DNA of 64,000 bases from Chryseobacterium lacus (GTDB lineage: Bacteria; Bacteroidota; Bacteroidia; Flavobacteriales; Weeksellaceae), in contig NZ_QPIE01000006.1 of NCBI RefSeq assembly GCF_003336205.1, forward strand, positions 175,830 through 239,829, written 5' to 3'. This document shows positions 26,535 to 34,924 of the stretch, one piece after another. A program made the position numbers and the translations under genes. Every line of letters begins with the position of its first letter. The stretch's first letter is position 1. The notes below the pieces were generated by a model, which saw nothing but the letters and a program-made list of their open reading frames with translations, had not been told where the DNA came from and searched no databases.

Positions 26535-27473
26535 TTATTCCAATTCTCCAAGATATTTTTCTGCATCCATGGCTGCCATACAACCGCTTCCCGCAGCTGT
26601 AACCGCTTGTCTGTAAATAGCATCCTGAACATCACCCGCCGCAAAAACGCCGGGAAAATTCGTACGGGTAGAACCTTTTTCAGTAACGATATATCCGTTC
26701 TGATCTGTAGTAATCTGATCTTTGAAAATATCCGTATTTGGCTGATGTCCGATGGCGATAAAAATTCCATGTACAGAAATCTTAGACGTTGCTTTCGTCT
26801 GATTATTAATAACTACTGCTCTTTCAACCAAATTATTTTCACCTTCAATTCCGATGAGTTCATGATGAAATTTCACTTCAATATTGGGCGTATTTTCTAC
26901 ACGGTGGATCATCGCTTTGGAAGCGCGGAATTCATTTTTCCGAACCAGCATCGTCACTTTCGAACAGAGTTTAGCGAGGTAGGTTGCTTCTTCTGCAGCG
27001 GTATCGCCACCTCCGACTACAATTACTTCTTTTCCTTTATAGAAAAATCCATCGCAGGTAGCACAGGCAGATACTCCTCCACCAGCATATTTTTTTTCAT
27101 CATCCAAACCTAAATATTTGGCAGTAGCTCCTGTAGAAATAATCACAGTTTTGGCGAGAATTTCTTTTTCTCCGGCCCAGAGTTGGTGAATACCGCCTCT
27201 TTCGTTGGAAAATATCGCTTTGGTAATCACTTCATAATGTACTTTCGTATCAAAACGCTCTGCCTGTTTTTGAAGATCCATCATCATTTCGGGACCTGTA
27301 ACACCATTCGGATAACCCGGAAAATTGTCCACTTCGGTCGTGGTGGTCAGCTGTCCGCCGGGTTCGAGTCCGGTGTATAATTGAGGTTTCAGATCTGCAC
27401 GTGCAGCATAAATAGCGGCCGTAAATCCGGAAGGCCCGGAACCGACGATAACGCAATCGTGAATATTTTCCAT
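26535..27473 (-). CDS. trxB: thioredoxin-disulfide reductase
   Basis: NADPH- and FAD-dependent enzyme that keeps thioredoxin reduced. The 312-residue length is standard. FAD fingerprint GSGPSGFTAAIYAARA near the start, active-site disulfide in ACATCDGFFYKG, NADPH motif GGGDTAAEEA, and C-terminal FAD segment FPGVFAAGDVQD. The secreted thioredoxin-like protein two genes away is unlikely to be its direct substrate because it is exported. Transcribed on its own or with a short leader; a gap of about 145 bp separates it from clpS upstream. Confidence 0.97.
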   Translation of the reverse strand: MENIHDCVIVGSGPSGFTAAIYAARADLKPQLYTGLEPGGQLTTTTEVDNFPGYPNGVTGPEMMMDLQKQAERFDTKVHYEVITKAIFSNERGGIHQLWAGEKEILAKTVIISTGATAKYLGLDDEKKYAGGGVSACATCDGFFYKGKEVIVVGGGDTAAEEATYLAKLCSKVTMLVRKNEFRASKAMIHRVENTPNIEVKFHHELIGIEGENNLVERAVVINNQTKATSKISVHGIFIAIGHQPNTDIFKDQITTDQNGYIVTEKGSTRTNFPGVFAAGDVQDAIYRQAVTAAGSGCMAAMDAEKYLGELE

Positions 27474-27597
27474 AGATACAATTTGATTGAAGCATCAGGC
27501 TTCAGATTCAGATGCCCAAAAGTCGGGATTTATTTTCTGTTATTCAATTATTTTGCGATGAATTTTGTCAATCGGAAAGAAACTTTCTTTAAATAAG

Positions 27598-27620
27598 AAA
27601 CTCCGGAATTCCCGGAGTTT
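27598..27620 (-). terminator. clpS terminator
   Basis: AAACTCCGG/CCGGAGTTT stem, loop AATTC, overlapping the clpS stop codon; A/T tracts on both sides. Confidence 0.7.
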
Positions 27621-27933
27621 AAGATACTATTTCACTGGTTAGTCCGCGGGAAATAAGTTTTTTGTGCATGGGCTCCAGAAGTTCGAGACTGCCTGTTTTC
27701 ACCGTGCATTTTCCTTTATAATGCACCAGAATAGTACATTGCTCTGCCTGTTCCAGTGTATGCTTGCAAATTTCTAATAGTGAAGCAATGACGAAATCGA
27801 AGGTATTTACATCATCATTCCAAAGCACCAGTTTGTGGCCCTGGTCTTCATCTTCCATCACCAGTACTTCTTCATCGTATTTTCTTTTTGGGTTTTCGTA
27901 ATTGTCGGAGTTAAAAATTCTGTTCATTTTCAT
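27619..27933 (-). CDS. clpS: ATP-dependent Clp protease adaptor ClpS
   Basis: N-degron adaptor of 104 residues that hands proteins with destabilising N-termini to ClpAP-type proteases. After a disordered N-terminus come the family hallmarks LVLWNDDVNTFDFVI (NDD...T substrate pocket), a helix LLEICKHTLEQAEQ, and VHYKGKCTVKTGS. The ClpS core is complete. It lies 22 bp downstream of the CNNM-type membrane protein gene on the same strand and may be co-transcribed with it. No clp protease gene is in the window. Confidence 0.95.
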   Translation of the reverse strand: MKMNRIFNSDNYENPKRKYDEEVLVMEDEDQGHKLVLWNDDVNTFDFVIASLLEICKHTLEQAEQCTILVHYKGKCTVKTGSLELLEPMHKKLISRGLTSEIVS

Positions 27934-27955
27934 GTTTTAATTTCCTTACAAAGAA

Positions 27956-29314
27956 TTAGACTTCTCCCATTTCCTCGCTCAGTTCGCTGATAATATCAGG
28001 TTCCTTAAACACAAGTTCCACCAATTCCACACTTTTATTATTCATCTTGAGGATTTTAAACTGGTAACCGTTCATGTGGAATTCCTGGTTTTCTTCCGGA
28101 ATATCTTCCAATTCATGCAGAATGTATCCGGCCAGCGTATTAAATTCTCCTTCTTCTGAAAGCGGGAAAGTATGAGGCAAAAATTCATTGATCTCGTCCA
28201 GAGGTTGTGTCGCCTGAACCCAGAAAACATTTTCCCCTACTTTATCCACTACTTTTTCTTCATCATCTTCCTCATCCTGAATTTCGCCCACTAATTCTTC
28301 CAGAATATCTTCCAGCGTAATGATTCCTTCCGTTCCTCCGAACTCATCAATCACAATGGCAAGATGCTGTTTTTTGAGCTGAAAAGTTTTCATCAAATCG
28401 GAAATTTTCTTGCTCCCTACCACGAAAAAGGCTTCCCTCATCAATTTCCGAAGGTCGTCATGGGTGATATCCCCTTTTCTTTTTACATATTCCCGAATGA
28501 TTTCTTTGGTGTAAAAAATCCCGATAATATTATCAATAGAATCTTCAAAAACCGGAATTCTGGAATATCCGCTGTCCATGATTTGATTGATGATTTCTTC
28601 TATCGGATCTTCAATATCGATTGACAAAATGTTTTGTCTCGGCACCATAATCTGCTTGGCAGAATGATCCGTAAAATCAAAAGCATTTTTAATGATTTCA
28701 TAATTTTCTTCCTGAATTTCACCTGAATCTGCTGATTGTTTTACCAACAATTGCAGCTCTTCTGTTGAATGAATTTCATGTTCGGAAGCCGGGTGAATTT
28801 TCATTAGTCTCAAAAATGCGTTCGACATCTGATTCATAGACCAGATAAAAGGTTTGAACACTGTATAGAAAACTCTTAATGGAACTGCAATCGCCATGGC
28901 TGTAGCTTCAGATTTCCTGATGGCGATCGACTTGGGAATCAATTCACCCAATACAATATGCATTATAGTAATCAGTAAAAAGCTTAGAATCAGCGATATA
29001 GTAGTGATCGTAGCTGGATCTAATGCAATATTGAAATAAATAAATATGTTCCCAATGATGTGATGCATGGCACTTTCCCCAACCCAACCAAGAGCAAGAG
29101 AAGCCAGCGTAATACCGAGTTGTGTTGCAGAAAGATATTCGTCCAGACGTTTGATAATAAATTCCGTCTGTTTTGCCATAGCATTTCCTTCAGCTGCTTT
29201 CAGCTGAATCTGGGAGTACCGTACTTTAACAATTGAGAATTCGGCTGCTACGAAAAAGCCATTAAGTAATACTAAGAATAATGCTAATAAAAGCTTGACT
29301 ATATCCGAGTCCAT
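27956..29314 (-). CDS. CNNM/CBS-domain membrane protein (hemolysin C / GldE-like)
   Basis: A 452-residue inner membrane protein with the order DUF21 (CNNM) transmembrane domain (about 1-195), two CBS domains (about 205-340; MVPRQNILSID, VIDEFGGTEGIITLEDILEELVGEI) and a CorC/HlyC transporter-associated domain at the C-terminus. Members are linked to Mg2+/cation export; in Flavobacteriia a relative, GldE, is tied to gliding motility lipoproteins. I cannot decide between the plain hemolysin-like and GldE versions by eye. It has an exact -7 box (29340-29347) and is upstream of clpS. Confidence 0.92.
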   Translation of the reverse strand: MDSDIVKLLLALFLVLLNGFFVAAEFSIVKVRYSQIQLKAAEGNAMAKQTEFIIKRLDEYLSATQLGITLASLALGWVGESAMHHIIGNIFIYFNIALDPATITTISLILSFLLITIMHIVLGELIPKSIAIRKSEATAMAIAVPLRVFYTVFKPFIWSMNQMSNAFLRLMKIHPASEHEIHSTEELQLLVKQSADSGEIQEENYEIIKNAFDFTDHSAKQIMVPRQNILSIDIEDPIEEIINQIMDSGYSRIPVFEDSIDNIIGIFYTKEIIREYVKRKGDITHDDLRKLMREAFFVVGSKKISDLMKTFQLKKQHLAIVIDEFGGTEGIITLEDILEELVGEIQDEEDDEEKVVDKVGENVFWVQATQPLDEINEFLPHTFPLSEEGEFNTLAGYILHELEDIPEENQEFHMNGYQFKILKMNNKSVELVELVFKEPDIISELSEEMGEV

Positions 29315-29339
29315 TTAAAAATTGAATAACAATATTATG

Positions 29340-29366
29340 CAAATATATAGATTTATTTTTTTGCAA
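29340..29366 (-). promoter_or_regulatory. promoter of CNNM gene
   Basis: Minus-strand TTG (29364-29366), 16 bp, then TATATTTG (29340-29347), 25 bp before the ATG. The spacer is slightly short. Confidence 0.5.
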
Positions 29367-29411
29367 CATGATGCAGAAGGTGAAGCCAATGCATAGGTGA
29401 TAAAATAAAAA

Positions 29412-29435
29412 AAGCACCCCACGTATGAGGTGCTT
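29412..29435 (-). terminator. terminator of the atp operon
   Basis: AAGCACC/GGTGCTT stem; T-run on the minus strand; 22 bp after the atpG stop. It marks the 3' end of the ATP synthase operon. Confidence 0.75.
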
Positions 29436-29457
29436 CAGTGATGATTGGAGATTTTTT

Positions 29458-30315
29458 TTAATTTCCTTTCAGTGCTTCTGCACCGGAAACAATCTCAAGA
29501 ATTTCATTGGTAATCGCTGCCTGACGAGCTTTGTTGTACGTGATCACCAGGTCATTTTTCAGTGCACCGGCATTGTCGGTCGCTTTATGCATCGCTGTCA
29601 TTCTGGCGCCGTGTTCAGCAGCTACACTGTCGAGCACCGCTTTGTAAACCTGTGTTTTTATGGATTTTGGAATCAGATTTTCCAGAATTTCTTTTGCACT
29701 TGGTTCAAAAATATAATCAACAGCAGCAGTTGAAGTAACTTCCGGCATCGCAATTGGCAACACCTGTTCGGTAATCACCTGTTGTGTTGCGGCATTGATG
29801 AATTTATTGTAGATTACAAAAACCTGATCAAATTTTCCTTCCGTGTAGTCCTTCATTACTTGTGCAGTAAATCCGGCAACTTTATCGAAACTTAGGTGAT
29901 CAAAAATTGCACTTTGGTTATCGTACACTTTTGTGTTTTTCCAAACTGCATCATACACTTTCTTTCCGACGGTGAGTATTTCGTAACTCTGTGTAGTCTT
30001 CTTCAGTTGCAGATTGAGTTCCTTCACTACAGAAGAATTGAATGCGCCGGCCAATCCTCTGTTGGACGTAATCACGATATACAGAACGTTCTTCACCTCT
30101 CTCTGCACCGTATACGTAGCTACCTGTTCCGGATCTGCATTTGCGCTAACATTTTCGATGAGCTCTGTCAGTTTTTCAGAATAAGGCCTCAGCATTACGA
30201 TAGCATCCTGTGCTTTTTTAAGTTTCGCTGCTGCTACCATCTTCATCGCACTGGTAATCTGCATCGTAGAACTGATGGAGGTAATTCGTCCGCGTATTTC
30301 CTTTAAATTTGCCAT
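29458..30315 (-). CDS. atpG: ATP synthase gamma subunit
   Basis: Central rotor shaft of F1, 285 residues. The N-terminal helix ANLKEIRGRITSISSTMQIT and the C-terminal helix DNAGALKNDLVITYNKARQAAITNEILEIV are the paired coiled-coil of gamma; SNRGLAGAFN in the middle is the Rossmann-like domain signature. Last gene of the operon atpB-E-F-H-A-G and followed by a terminator. Beta and epsilon are not here, as expected in many Bacteroidota where atpDC is separate. Confidence 0.97.
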   Translation of the reverse strand: MANLKEIRGRITSISSTMQITSAMKMVAAAKLKKAQDAIVMLRPYSEKLTELIENVSANADPEQVATYTVQREVKNVLYIVITSNRGLAGAFNSSVVKELNLQLKKTTQSYEILTVGKKVYDAVWKNTKVYDNQSAIFDHLSFDKVAGFTAQVMKDYTEGKFDQVFVIYNKFINAATQQVITEQVLPIAMPEVTSTAAVDYIFEPSAKEILENLIPKSIKTQVYKAVLDSVAAEHGARMTAMHKATDNAGALKNDLVITYNKARQAAITNEILEIVSGAEALKGN

Positions 30316-30389
30316 TGAATAAGGTTCAAAGTCTAAGGGTTAATATTCAGGATACAACTCATGAAGCCGTATCCTGATTGATTTTTATA

Positions 30390-31967
30390 TTAATTGTACT
30401 TTACTGAAATATCAGCAGCAGCACTCTTCAATACTTCAGTAATGCTGTTATCTATTTTTCCGGCTTTGATGGCAGCCATGGTTTCCGGGTGTTTAGATTT
30501 CAGGAAATCCACATATTCTTTCATGAATTCTTTCACTTTTCTTACAGGAACATCTTTCAGAAGATTTTCTGTTCCCGCATATACCATTGCTACTTGATTT
30601 TCAACAGGAAGCGGAGAGTTCACAGGCTGCTTCAGAATTTCCACGTTCTTTTCTCCCTTAGAAATAACTGCTTGTGTAGAAGCATCTAAGTCTGAACCGA
30701 ATTTAGCAAAAGCTTCCAATTCTTTGTATTGAGCCTGGTCTAATTTTAATGTTCCGGAAACCTTCTTCATGGATTTGATCTGAGCATTTCCACCTACTCT
30801 GGAAACAGAGATTCCCACGTTGATCGCCGGGCGAACACCGGAGTTAAAAAGATCTGACTCCAGGAAAATCTGTCCGTCGGTAATAGAAATTACGTTGGTA
30901 GGAATATAAGCAGATACGTCACCCGCCTGAGTTTCAATAATCGGAAGTGCAGTAAGCGATCCGCCTCCTTTCACCATTGGTTTCAGGGCTTCAGGAAGGT
31001 CGTTCATCTGCTTTGCGATATTGTCATCAGCAATCACTTTCGCTGCTCTTTCCAATAATCTGGAGTGAAGATAGAACACGTCTCCCGGATAGGCTTCACG
31101 GCCAGGTGGCCTTCTCAAAAGCAAGGAAAGTTCACGATAAGCAACCGCTTGTTTAGAAAGATCATCATAAATAATCAAGGCTGGCCTTCCTGTATCACGG
31201 AAATATTCTCCGATAGAAGCTCCTGCCATAGGTGCATACACCTGCATTGGAGTCGGGTCGGAAGCATTTGCAGCTACAATAACAGTATAAGCCATCGCTC
31301 CTTTATCTTCTAAAGTTTTTACAATCTGTGCTACTGTAGAACCTTTTTGGCCTACAGCAACATAGATACAATATACCGGCTGTCCTGCGTCATAAAATTC
31401 TTTCTGATTCAGAATCGTATCAATAGCCACGGTGGTTTTACCGGTTTGGCGGTCACCAATAATCAGCTCTCTTTGTCCTCTTCCTACCGGAATCATGGAA
31501 TCAATCGCTACGATACCTGTTTGAAGCGGCTCATTTACCGGCTGTCTGAAAATTACTCCCGGTGCTTTTCTTTCGATCGGCATATCATAAAGATCTCCCG
31601 TAATTGGGCCTTTACCGTCGATAGGGTTTCCGAGGGTATCTACTACTCTTCCCAGCATTCCTTCGCCTACTTTAATAGAGGAAATGGTGTTGGTTCTGTT
31701 TACAGTATCTCCTTCCTTTACCTTTTTGGATTCTCCCAAAAGCGCAACTCCAACGTTGTCTTCTTCCAGGTTCAGTACGATACCTTCAATTCCGCCCTGG
31801 AATCTTACGAGTTCACCGTACTGTACATTTTCCAAACCGTAAACACGGGCGATCCCATCACCGATTTGAAGTACTGTTCCTACTTCTTCTACGTTAGAAT
31901 GGGTATCAAAATTTGCTAACTGTTGCTTCAGTATCGCTGATACTTCTGCCGGATTTATTTCTGCCAT
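30390..31967 (-). CDS. atpA: ATP synthase alpha subunit
   Basis: Non-catalytic nucleotide-binding subunit of F1, 525 residues. Walker A GDRQTGKT, the [22 protein letters not shown] segment and the alpha signature [14 protein letters not shown] are present. N-terminal beta-barrel ([14 protein letters not shown]) is intact. It lies between atpH and atpG with a 15-bp gap to atpH and a 74-bp gap to atpG, the widest inside the operon after atpE-atpF. Complete and unambiguous. Confidence 0.98.
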   Translation of the reverse strand: MAEINPAEVSAILKQQLANFDTHSNVEEVGTVLQIGDGIARVYGLENVQYGELVRFQGGIEGIVLNLEEDNVGVALLGESKKVKEGDTVNRTNTISSIKVGEGMLGRVVDTLGNPIDGKGPITGDLYDMPIERKAPGVIFRQPVNEPLQTGIVAIDSMIPVGRGQRELIIGDRQTGKTTVAIDTILNQKEFYDAGQPVYCIYVAVGQKGSTVAQIVKTLEDKGAMAYTVIVAANASDPTPMQVYAPMAGASIGEYFRDTGRPALIIYDDLSKQAVAYRELSLLLRRPPGREAYPGDVFYLHSRLLERAAKVIADDNIAKQMNDLPEALKPMVKGGGSLTALPIIETQAGDVSAYIPTNVISITDGQIFLESDLFNSGVRPAINVGISVSRVGGNAQIKSMKKVSGTLKLDQAQYKELEAFAKFGSDLDASTQAVISKGEKNVEILKQPVNSPLPVENQVAMVYAGTENLLKDVPVRKVKEFMKEYVDFLKSKHPETMAAIKAGKIDNSITEVLKSAAADISVKYN

Positions 31968-31982
31968 TTTGGTTCTTTTTTC

Positions 31983-32522
31983 TTAATTTAATTGAAAATC
32001 TTTTCTTATTCGGTTGAGTTTAGACTTTACCGATGCATCGATTTGCTGATCGCCAACTCTTAAAATATATCCTCCTAAGATGTCAGGATTGATGATGGTA
32101 TGCAGGTCGAAATTGCTTCCTTCCTTTACCAGACCCGATGATTTCAGGATTTCTGTAATATTGTTCTGAGACAATTCTGAAGCAGAAGTAAGAGTGATTC
32201 TCTGAATGCCTTGTTTATCTTCCACTTTATTGATGAATTCCTGCGCAATATTTCTCATTTCCTTTTCTCTTCCCTGTCTGATGACAAGGGTGATTAGGTT
32301 TTGAGTAACCTTTGAGAAACCTTTGAATATCTCCGACGCTGCAGCCATTTTCTTTTTGGAATCGATGAAAGGAGTTGCAAAGAAAGCATTCAGTTCTTTA
32401 CTTTCCTTCATGATTTTCACCACATCTTTCATTTCTGAAAAAACAGATGCCGTGTTGCCACTTTCCTGAGTGAAATCCAGCAAACCCTGTGCGTATCTTT
32501 TCGCTACTTTGGATGTCAGCAT
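31983..32522 (-). CDS. atpH: ATP synthase delta subunit
   Basis: Peripheral-stalk subunit of 179 residues linking F1 to subunit b. It shows the usual AKRYAQGLLDFTQESG start, helical N-domain, and the family end IINPDILGGYILRVGDQQIDASVKSKLNRI. Five bases separate it from atpF and 15 from atpA. Ordinary member. Confidence 0.96.
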   Translation of the reverse strand: MLTSKVAKRYAQGLLDFTQESGNTASVFSEMKDVVKIMKESKELNAFFATPFIDSKKKMAAASEIFKGFSKVTQNLITLVIRQGREKEMRNIAQEFINKVEDKQGIQRITLTSASELSQNNITEILKSSGLVKEGSNFDLHTIINPDILGGYILRVGDQQIDASVKSKLNRIRKDFQLN

Positions 32523-32527
32523 GATAA

Positions 32528-33019
32528 TTAGTTCAGGTTAACGTTGTTCAAATAATTCTCTACCAGTGTATCCTGAGCTTCGTTGCTGTTCAGTTTTTGT
32601 TTCAGGATGTTTTCCGCGATATTCACAGAAAGGGCACCAATCTGAGTCTTGATATCAGCCATTGCAGCAGATTTCTCAGCCTGAATGGATTGTCTCGCCT
32701 GTTCAATGAGTTTGTCGCCTTCCAATTTTGCAATATCTTTCGCTTCACCTACAATTCTGTCCTTGATTTCTCTGGCTTCTTTCAGGATTGAATCTCTTTC
32801 CGCTTTCGCTTCACGAATGATTCTTTCGTTGTCAGATTTCAGCTGCTCCATTTCTATCTTAGCCAGTTTTGCCTGATTGAGCGCGTCTACGATAGAAACT
32901 TCTCTGTCATTAACCGCTTTCATGATGGGTTTCCAAGCAAATTTGGTCAGTAGGAAAAGAAGGATCAAAAACGTGAGCGTCATCCAAAACAAAAGGCCTA
33001 TTCCCGGTTCGATTATCAT
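32528..33019 (-). CDS. atpF: ATP synthase b subunit
   Basis: Peripheral-stalk membrane anchor, 163 residues. One N-terminal membrane helix (GIGLLFWMTLTFLILLFLLTKFAW) with the conserved W/P region KPIM, then a long charged coiled-coil (REVSIVDALNQAKLAKIEMEQ onwards) reaching to the C-terminus. Single b-type gene, so the stalk is presumably a homodimer. Located after atpE with a ~99-bp gap that may contain an intercistronic RNA signal, though I see no strong hairpin. Confidence 0.96.
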   Translation of the reverse strand: MIIEPGIGLLFWMTLTFLILLFLLTKFAWKPIMKAVNDREVSIVDALNQAKLAKIEMEQLKSDNERIIREAKAERDSILKEAREIKDRIVGEAKDIAKLEGDKLIEQARQSIQAEKSAAMADIKTQIGALSVNIAENILKQKLNSNEAQDTLVENYLNNVNLN

Positions 33020-33118
33020 AGTATATAAACTTTATTAATTGTTTGTTCTAAAAATTATGGAAGATAAAAACCTTAGCAGCAGCCAACCGCTCGCTGCCAA
33101 GATTATTTGTTGTGCAGA

Positions 33119-33337
33119 TTACTTGATGAAGGCACCAAAGATAATCGCGATAAGGCCAGCACCTTCGATAAGACCTGCTGCGATCAACATCGCTGCCTGA
33201 ATCTTACCAGCTTGTTCCGGCTGTCTTGCGATAGCATCCATAGCGTGTCCACCGATTTTACCAATACCAAGGCCTACCCCTAATACTGCTAAACCGATTC
33301 CTACATAAATTAGTCCTGCTCCAGTTGTTAAATCCAT
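33119..33337 (-). CDS. atpE: ATP synthase c subunit
   Basis: Proteolipid rotor subunit, 72 residues, two membrane helices joined by the polar loop ARQPEQAGKI. The ion-binding carboxylate is the Glu in AAGLIEGAGLIAII. The residue after the Glu is Gly and not Ser/Thr, and the first helix lacks the Gln of sodium types, so proton coupling is expected by family rules. High gene order conservation: between atpB and atpF. Confidence 0.97.
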   Translation of the reverse strand: MDLTTGAGLIYVGIGLAVLGVGLGIGKIGGHAMDAIARQPEQAGKIQAAMLIAAGLIEGAGLIAIIFGAFIK

Positions 33338-33376
33338 AATAAAAATATTTAGGTTGTTATATTTTTTAAATTTTAA

Positions 33377-34498
33377 TTAAGCGACAATGGTATCTTTTCC
33401 TGCACTGTCGTGGTCATTATGTGCATGATCGTGATCATGATCTTCCACTGCCATTCCGATATACAATGCGGAAAGTACTGTGAAAATAAATGCCTGAAGT
33501 GCTGCTACCAAAAGTTCCAGAAGAAATACAAACAAAGCCAAAGGAACTGCTGCCAATCCTAATGCTGCATTTTTGAAAATGAAGATCAGGGAAATAATGG
33601 CCAGAATCATAATGTGTCCCGCCGTTACGTTGGCAAAGAGACGCATCATCAGCGCAAAAGGCTTGGTGAAAATTCCAATAATTTCAATGGGCACCATAAT
33701 AGGGTAAAGCGCAGCAGGAACCGGCGGCATGAAAATATGCTTCCAGAAACTTTTGTTCGCGCTGAACAAAGTGATGATTAAAGTAATAATAGCCAACGCT
33801 GCCGTTACTGCAATGTTTCCTGTAAGGTTCGCACTTCCCGGAAAGAAAGGAATCAGACCGAAAAGGTTGTTCAGCCATACAAAGAAAAATACAGTAAGCA
33901 AATAAGGAAGATATTTCTGGTATTTGGCTCCGATATTCGGGATCGCCACTTCGTCTCTGATAAAAAGCACCAAAGGCTCCAGCAGTTTTCCTGCACCTTT
34001 CGGAACTGCATTCGTTCTGTAATTTTTGGCCATACTGATAAAAATAAACAGCATGAAAATTACTGACAGAAACATCGAAAATACATTTTTCGTAATAGAA
34101 AAATCAAAAAAGGAATTGTCGGAAGTATGATTTCCTCCGATAAGATTGAATAAAGAAGCTTTATGTAAACCTTCGGTATTTTTGATAATACCGTGATCTA
34201 TAGTATATCCGTTCACAATTTCCCCGTGTGCAACATCACTCGACATGAAGAAATGCCATCCTGAGGGATCTTTAACAATCACCGGCAAAGGAATAGAAAC
34301 ATGCTTTTCATCAGGAGTGCCCTCATTCAATGTGAAAAGATGCCATTCGTTAGCATCACCAATGTGGTGCATAATCATCTCAACTGCATTGAATTCCTTT
34401 TCGTCTGATGCCGCATCAGTACTGCTCGCTGCGAAGGCTGAAGAACTGAATACCACAAATAAAAACACAAAAAATAAAGAGTAAATTCTCTGAATCAT
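33377..34498 (-). CDS. atpB: ATP synthase a subunit with exported N-terminal extension
   Basis: Membrane stator subunit that forms the proton half-channels. At 373 residues it is longer than the ~240-270 of many bacteria because of a signal-peptide-like start (FLFVVFSSSAFA) and a ~120-residue extracytoplasmic pre-domain, a Bacteroidota trait. The membrane part carries the essential arginine in MMRLFANVTAGH and the late helix ELLVAALQAFIFTVLSALYIGMA. The tail EDHDHDHAHNDHD is strikingly histidine/aspartate-rich. Gene is the first certain atp gene of the operon, 81 bp after a small membrane gene. Confidence 0.96.
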   Translation of the reverse strand: MIQRIYSLFFVFLFVVFSSSAFAASSTDAASDEKEFNAVEMIMHHIGDANEWHLFTLNEGTPDEKHVSIPLPVIVKDPSGWHFFMSSDVAHGEIVNGYTIDHGIIKNTEGLHKASLFNLIGGNHTSDNSFFDFSITKNVFSMFLSVIFMLFIFISMAKNYRTNAVPKGAGKLLEPLVLFIRDEVAIPNIGAKYQKYLPYLLTVFFFVWLNNLFGLIPFFPGSANLTGNIAVTAALAIITLIITLFSANKSFWKHIFMPPVPAALYPIMVPIEIIGIFTKPFALMMRLFANVTAGHIMILAIISLIFIFKNAALGLAAVPLALFVFLLELLVAALQAFIFTVLSALYIGMAVEDHDHDHAHNDHDSAGKDTIVA

Positions 34499-34579
34499 GA
34501 TTTAATTTTATCGGTGTGCAAATATAGTTCTTTTATTTAATTTTATATGCAGCACAAAATTGATTTTTATCAGTCAGGA

Positions 34580-34849
34580 TTATCTTTCATTCAACAGACG
34601 AATCACCTTATAATAAAGAATAAAAGATGCTGTTAAAAAAGTAAAAATTAAAAACAGAAAATGTTGCGTTGTTTTCTCCAGCCATTGCAAACTTATAATG
34701 AGCCAGGCAATATCTTTCAGAATATTAACAAATAGAAACTTCATGCCCGCATTCGGAGTGTTCATCCATACCTTTCTGAAAATGAAAAAAACACCAATAT
34801 TTGCCAAAATCAGTAGGAAAATCACCCCTAAAATTGCTGTAAAATCCAT
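34580..34849 (-). CDS. small membrane protein at head of atp operon (AtpI-like)
   Basis: An 89-residue protein with three predicted membrane segments (ILGVIFLLILANIGVFFIF, MKFLFVNILKDIAWLIISL, FLFLIFTFLTASFILYYKVI). In this position other bacteria, including Flavobacteriia, have AtpI or AtpZ-type assembly proteins that help build the c ring. Sequence similarity to AtpI is too weak to claim by eye, so the identification rests on size, topology and place. A near-consensus -7 box is almost against the ATG; it diverges from ffh across 75 bp. Confidence 0.75.
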   Translation of the reverse strand: MDFTAILGVIFLLILANIGVFFIFRKVWMNTPNAGMKFLFVNILKDIAWLIISLQWLEKTTQHFLFLIFTFLTASFILYYKVIRLLNER

Positions 34850-34887
34850 GCTGCAAAATACAATTTTTAATAATTACATAAAATCCT

Positions 34888-34895
34888 TATTTTTG
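34888..34895 (+). promoter_or_regulatory. -7 box of ffh
   Basis: TATTTTTG followed by C, exact TAnnTTTG, 29 bp before the ffh ATG, in the short divergent region with the atp operon. Confidence 0.5.
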
Positions 34896-34924
34896 CACAC
34901 CTTTACTTATATTAAAACAACAAT

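Noticed and set aside
31347..31919. 190-aa plus-strand frame opposite atpA
   Set aside because: Antisense shadow of a highly conserved gene; composition and codons are not gene-like and no promoter is present.
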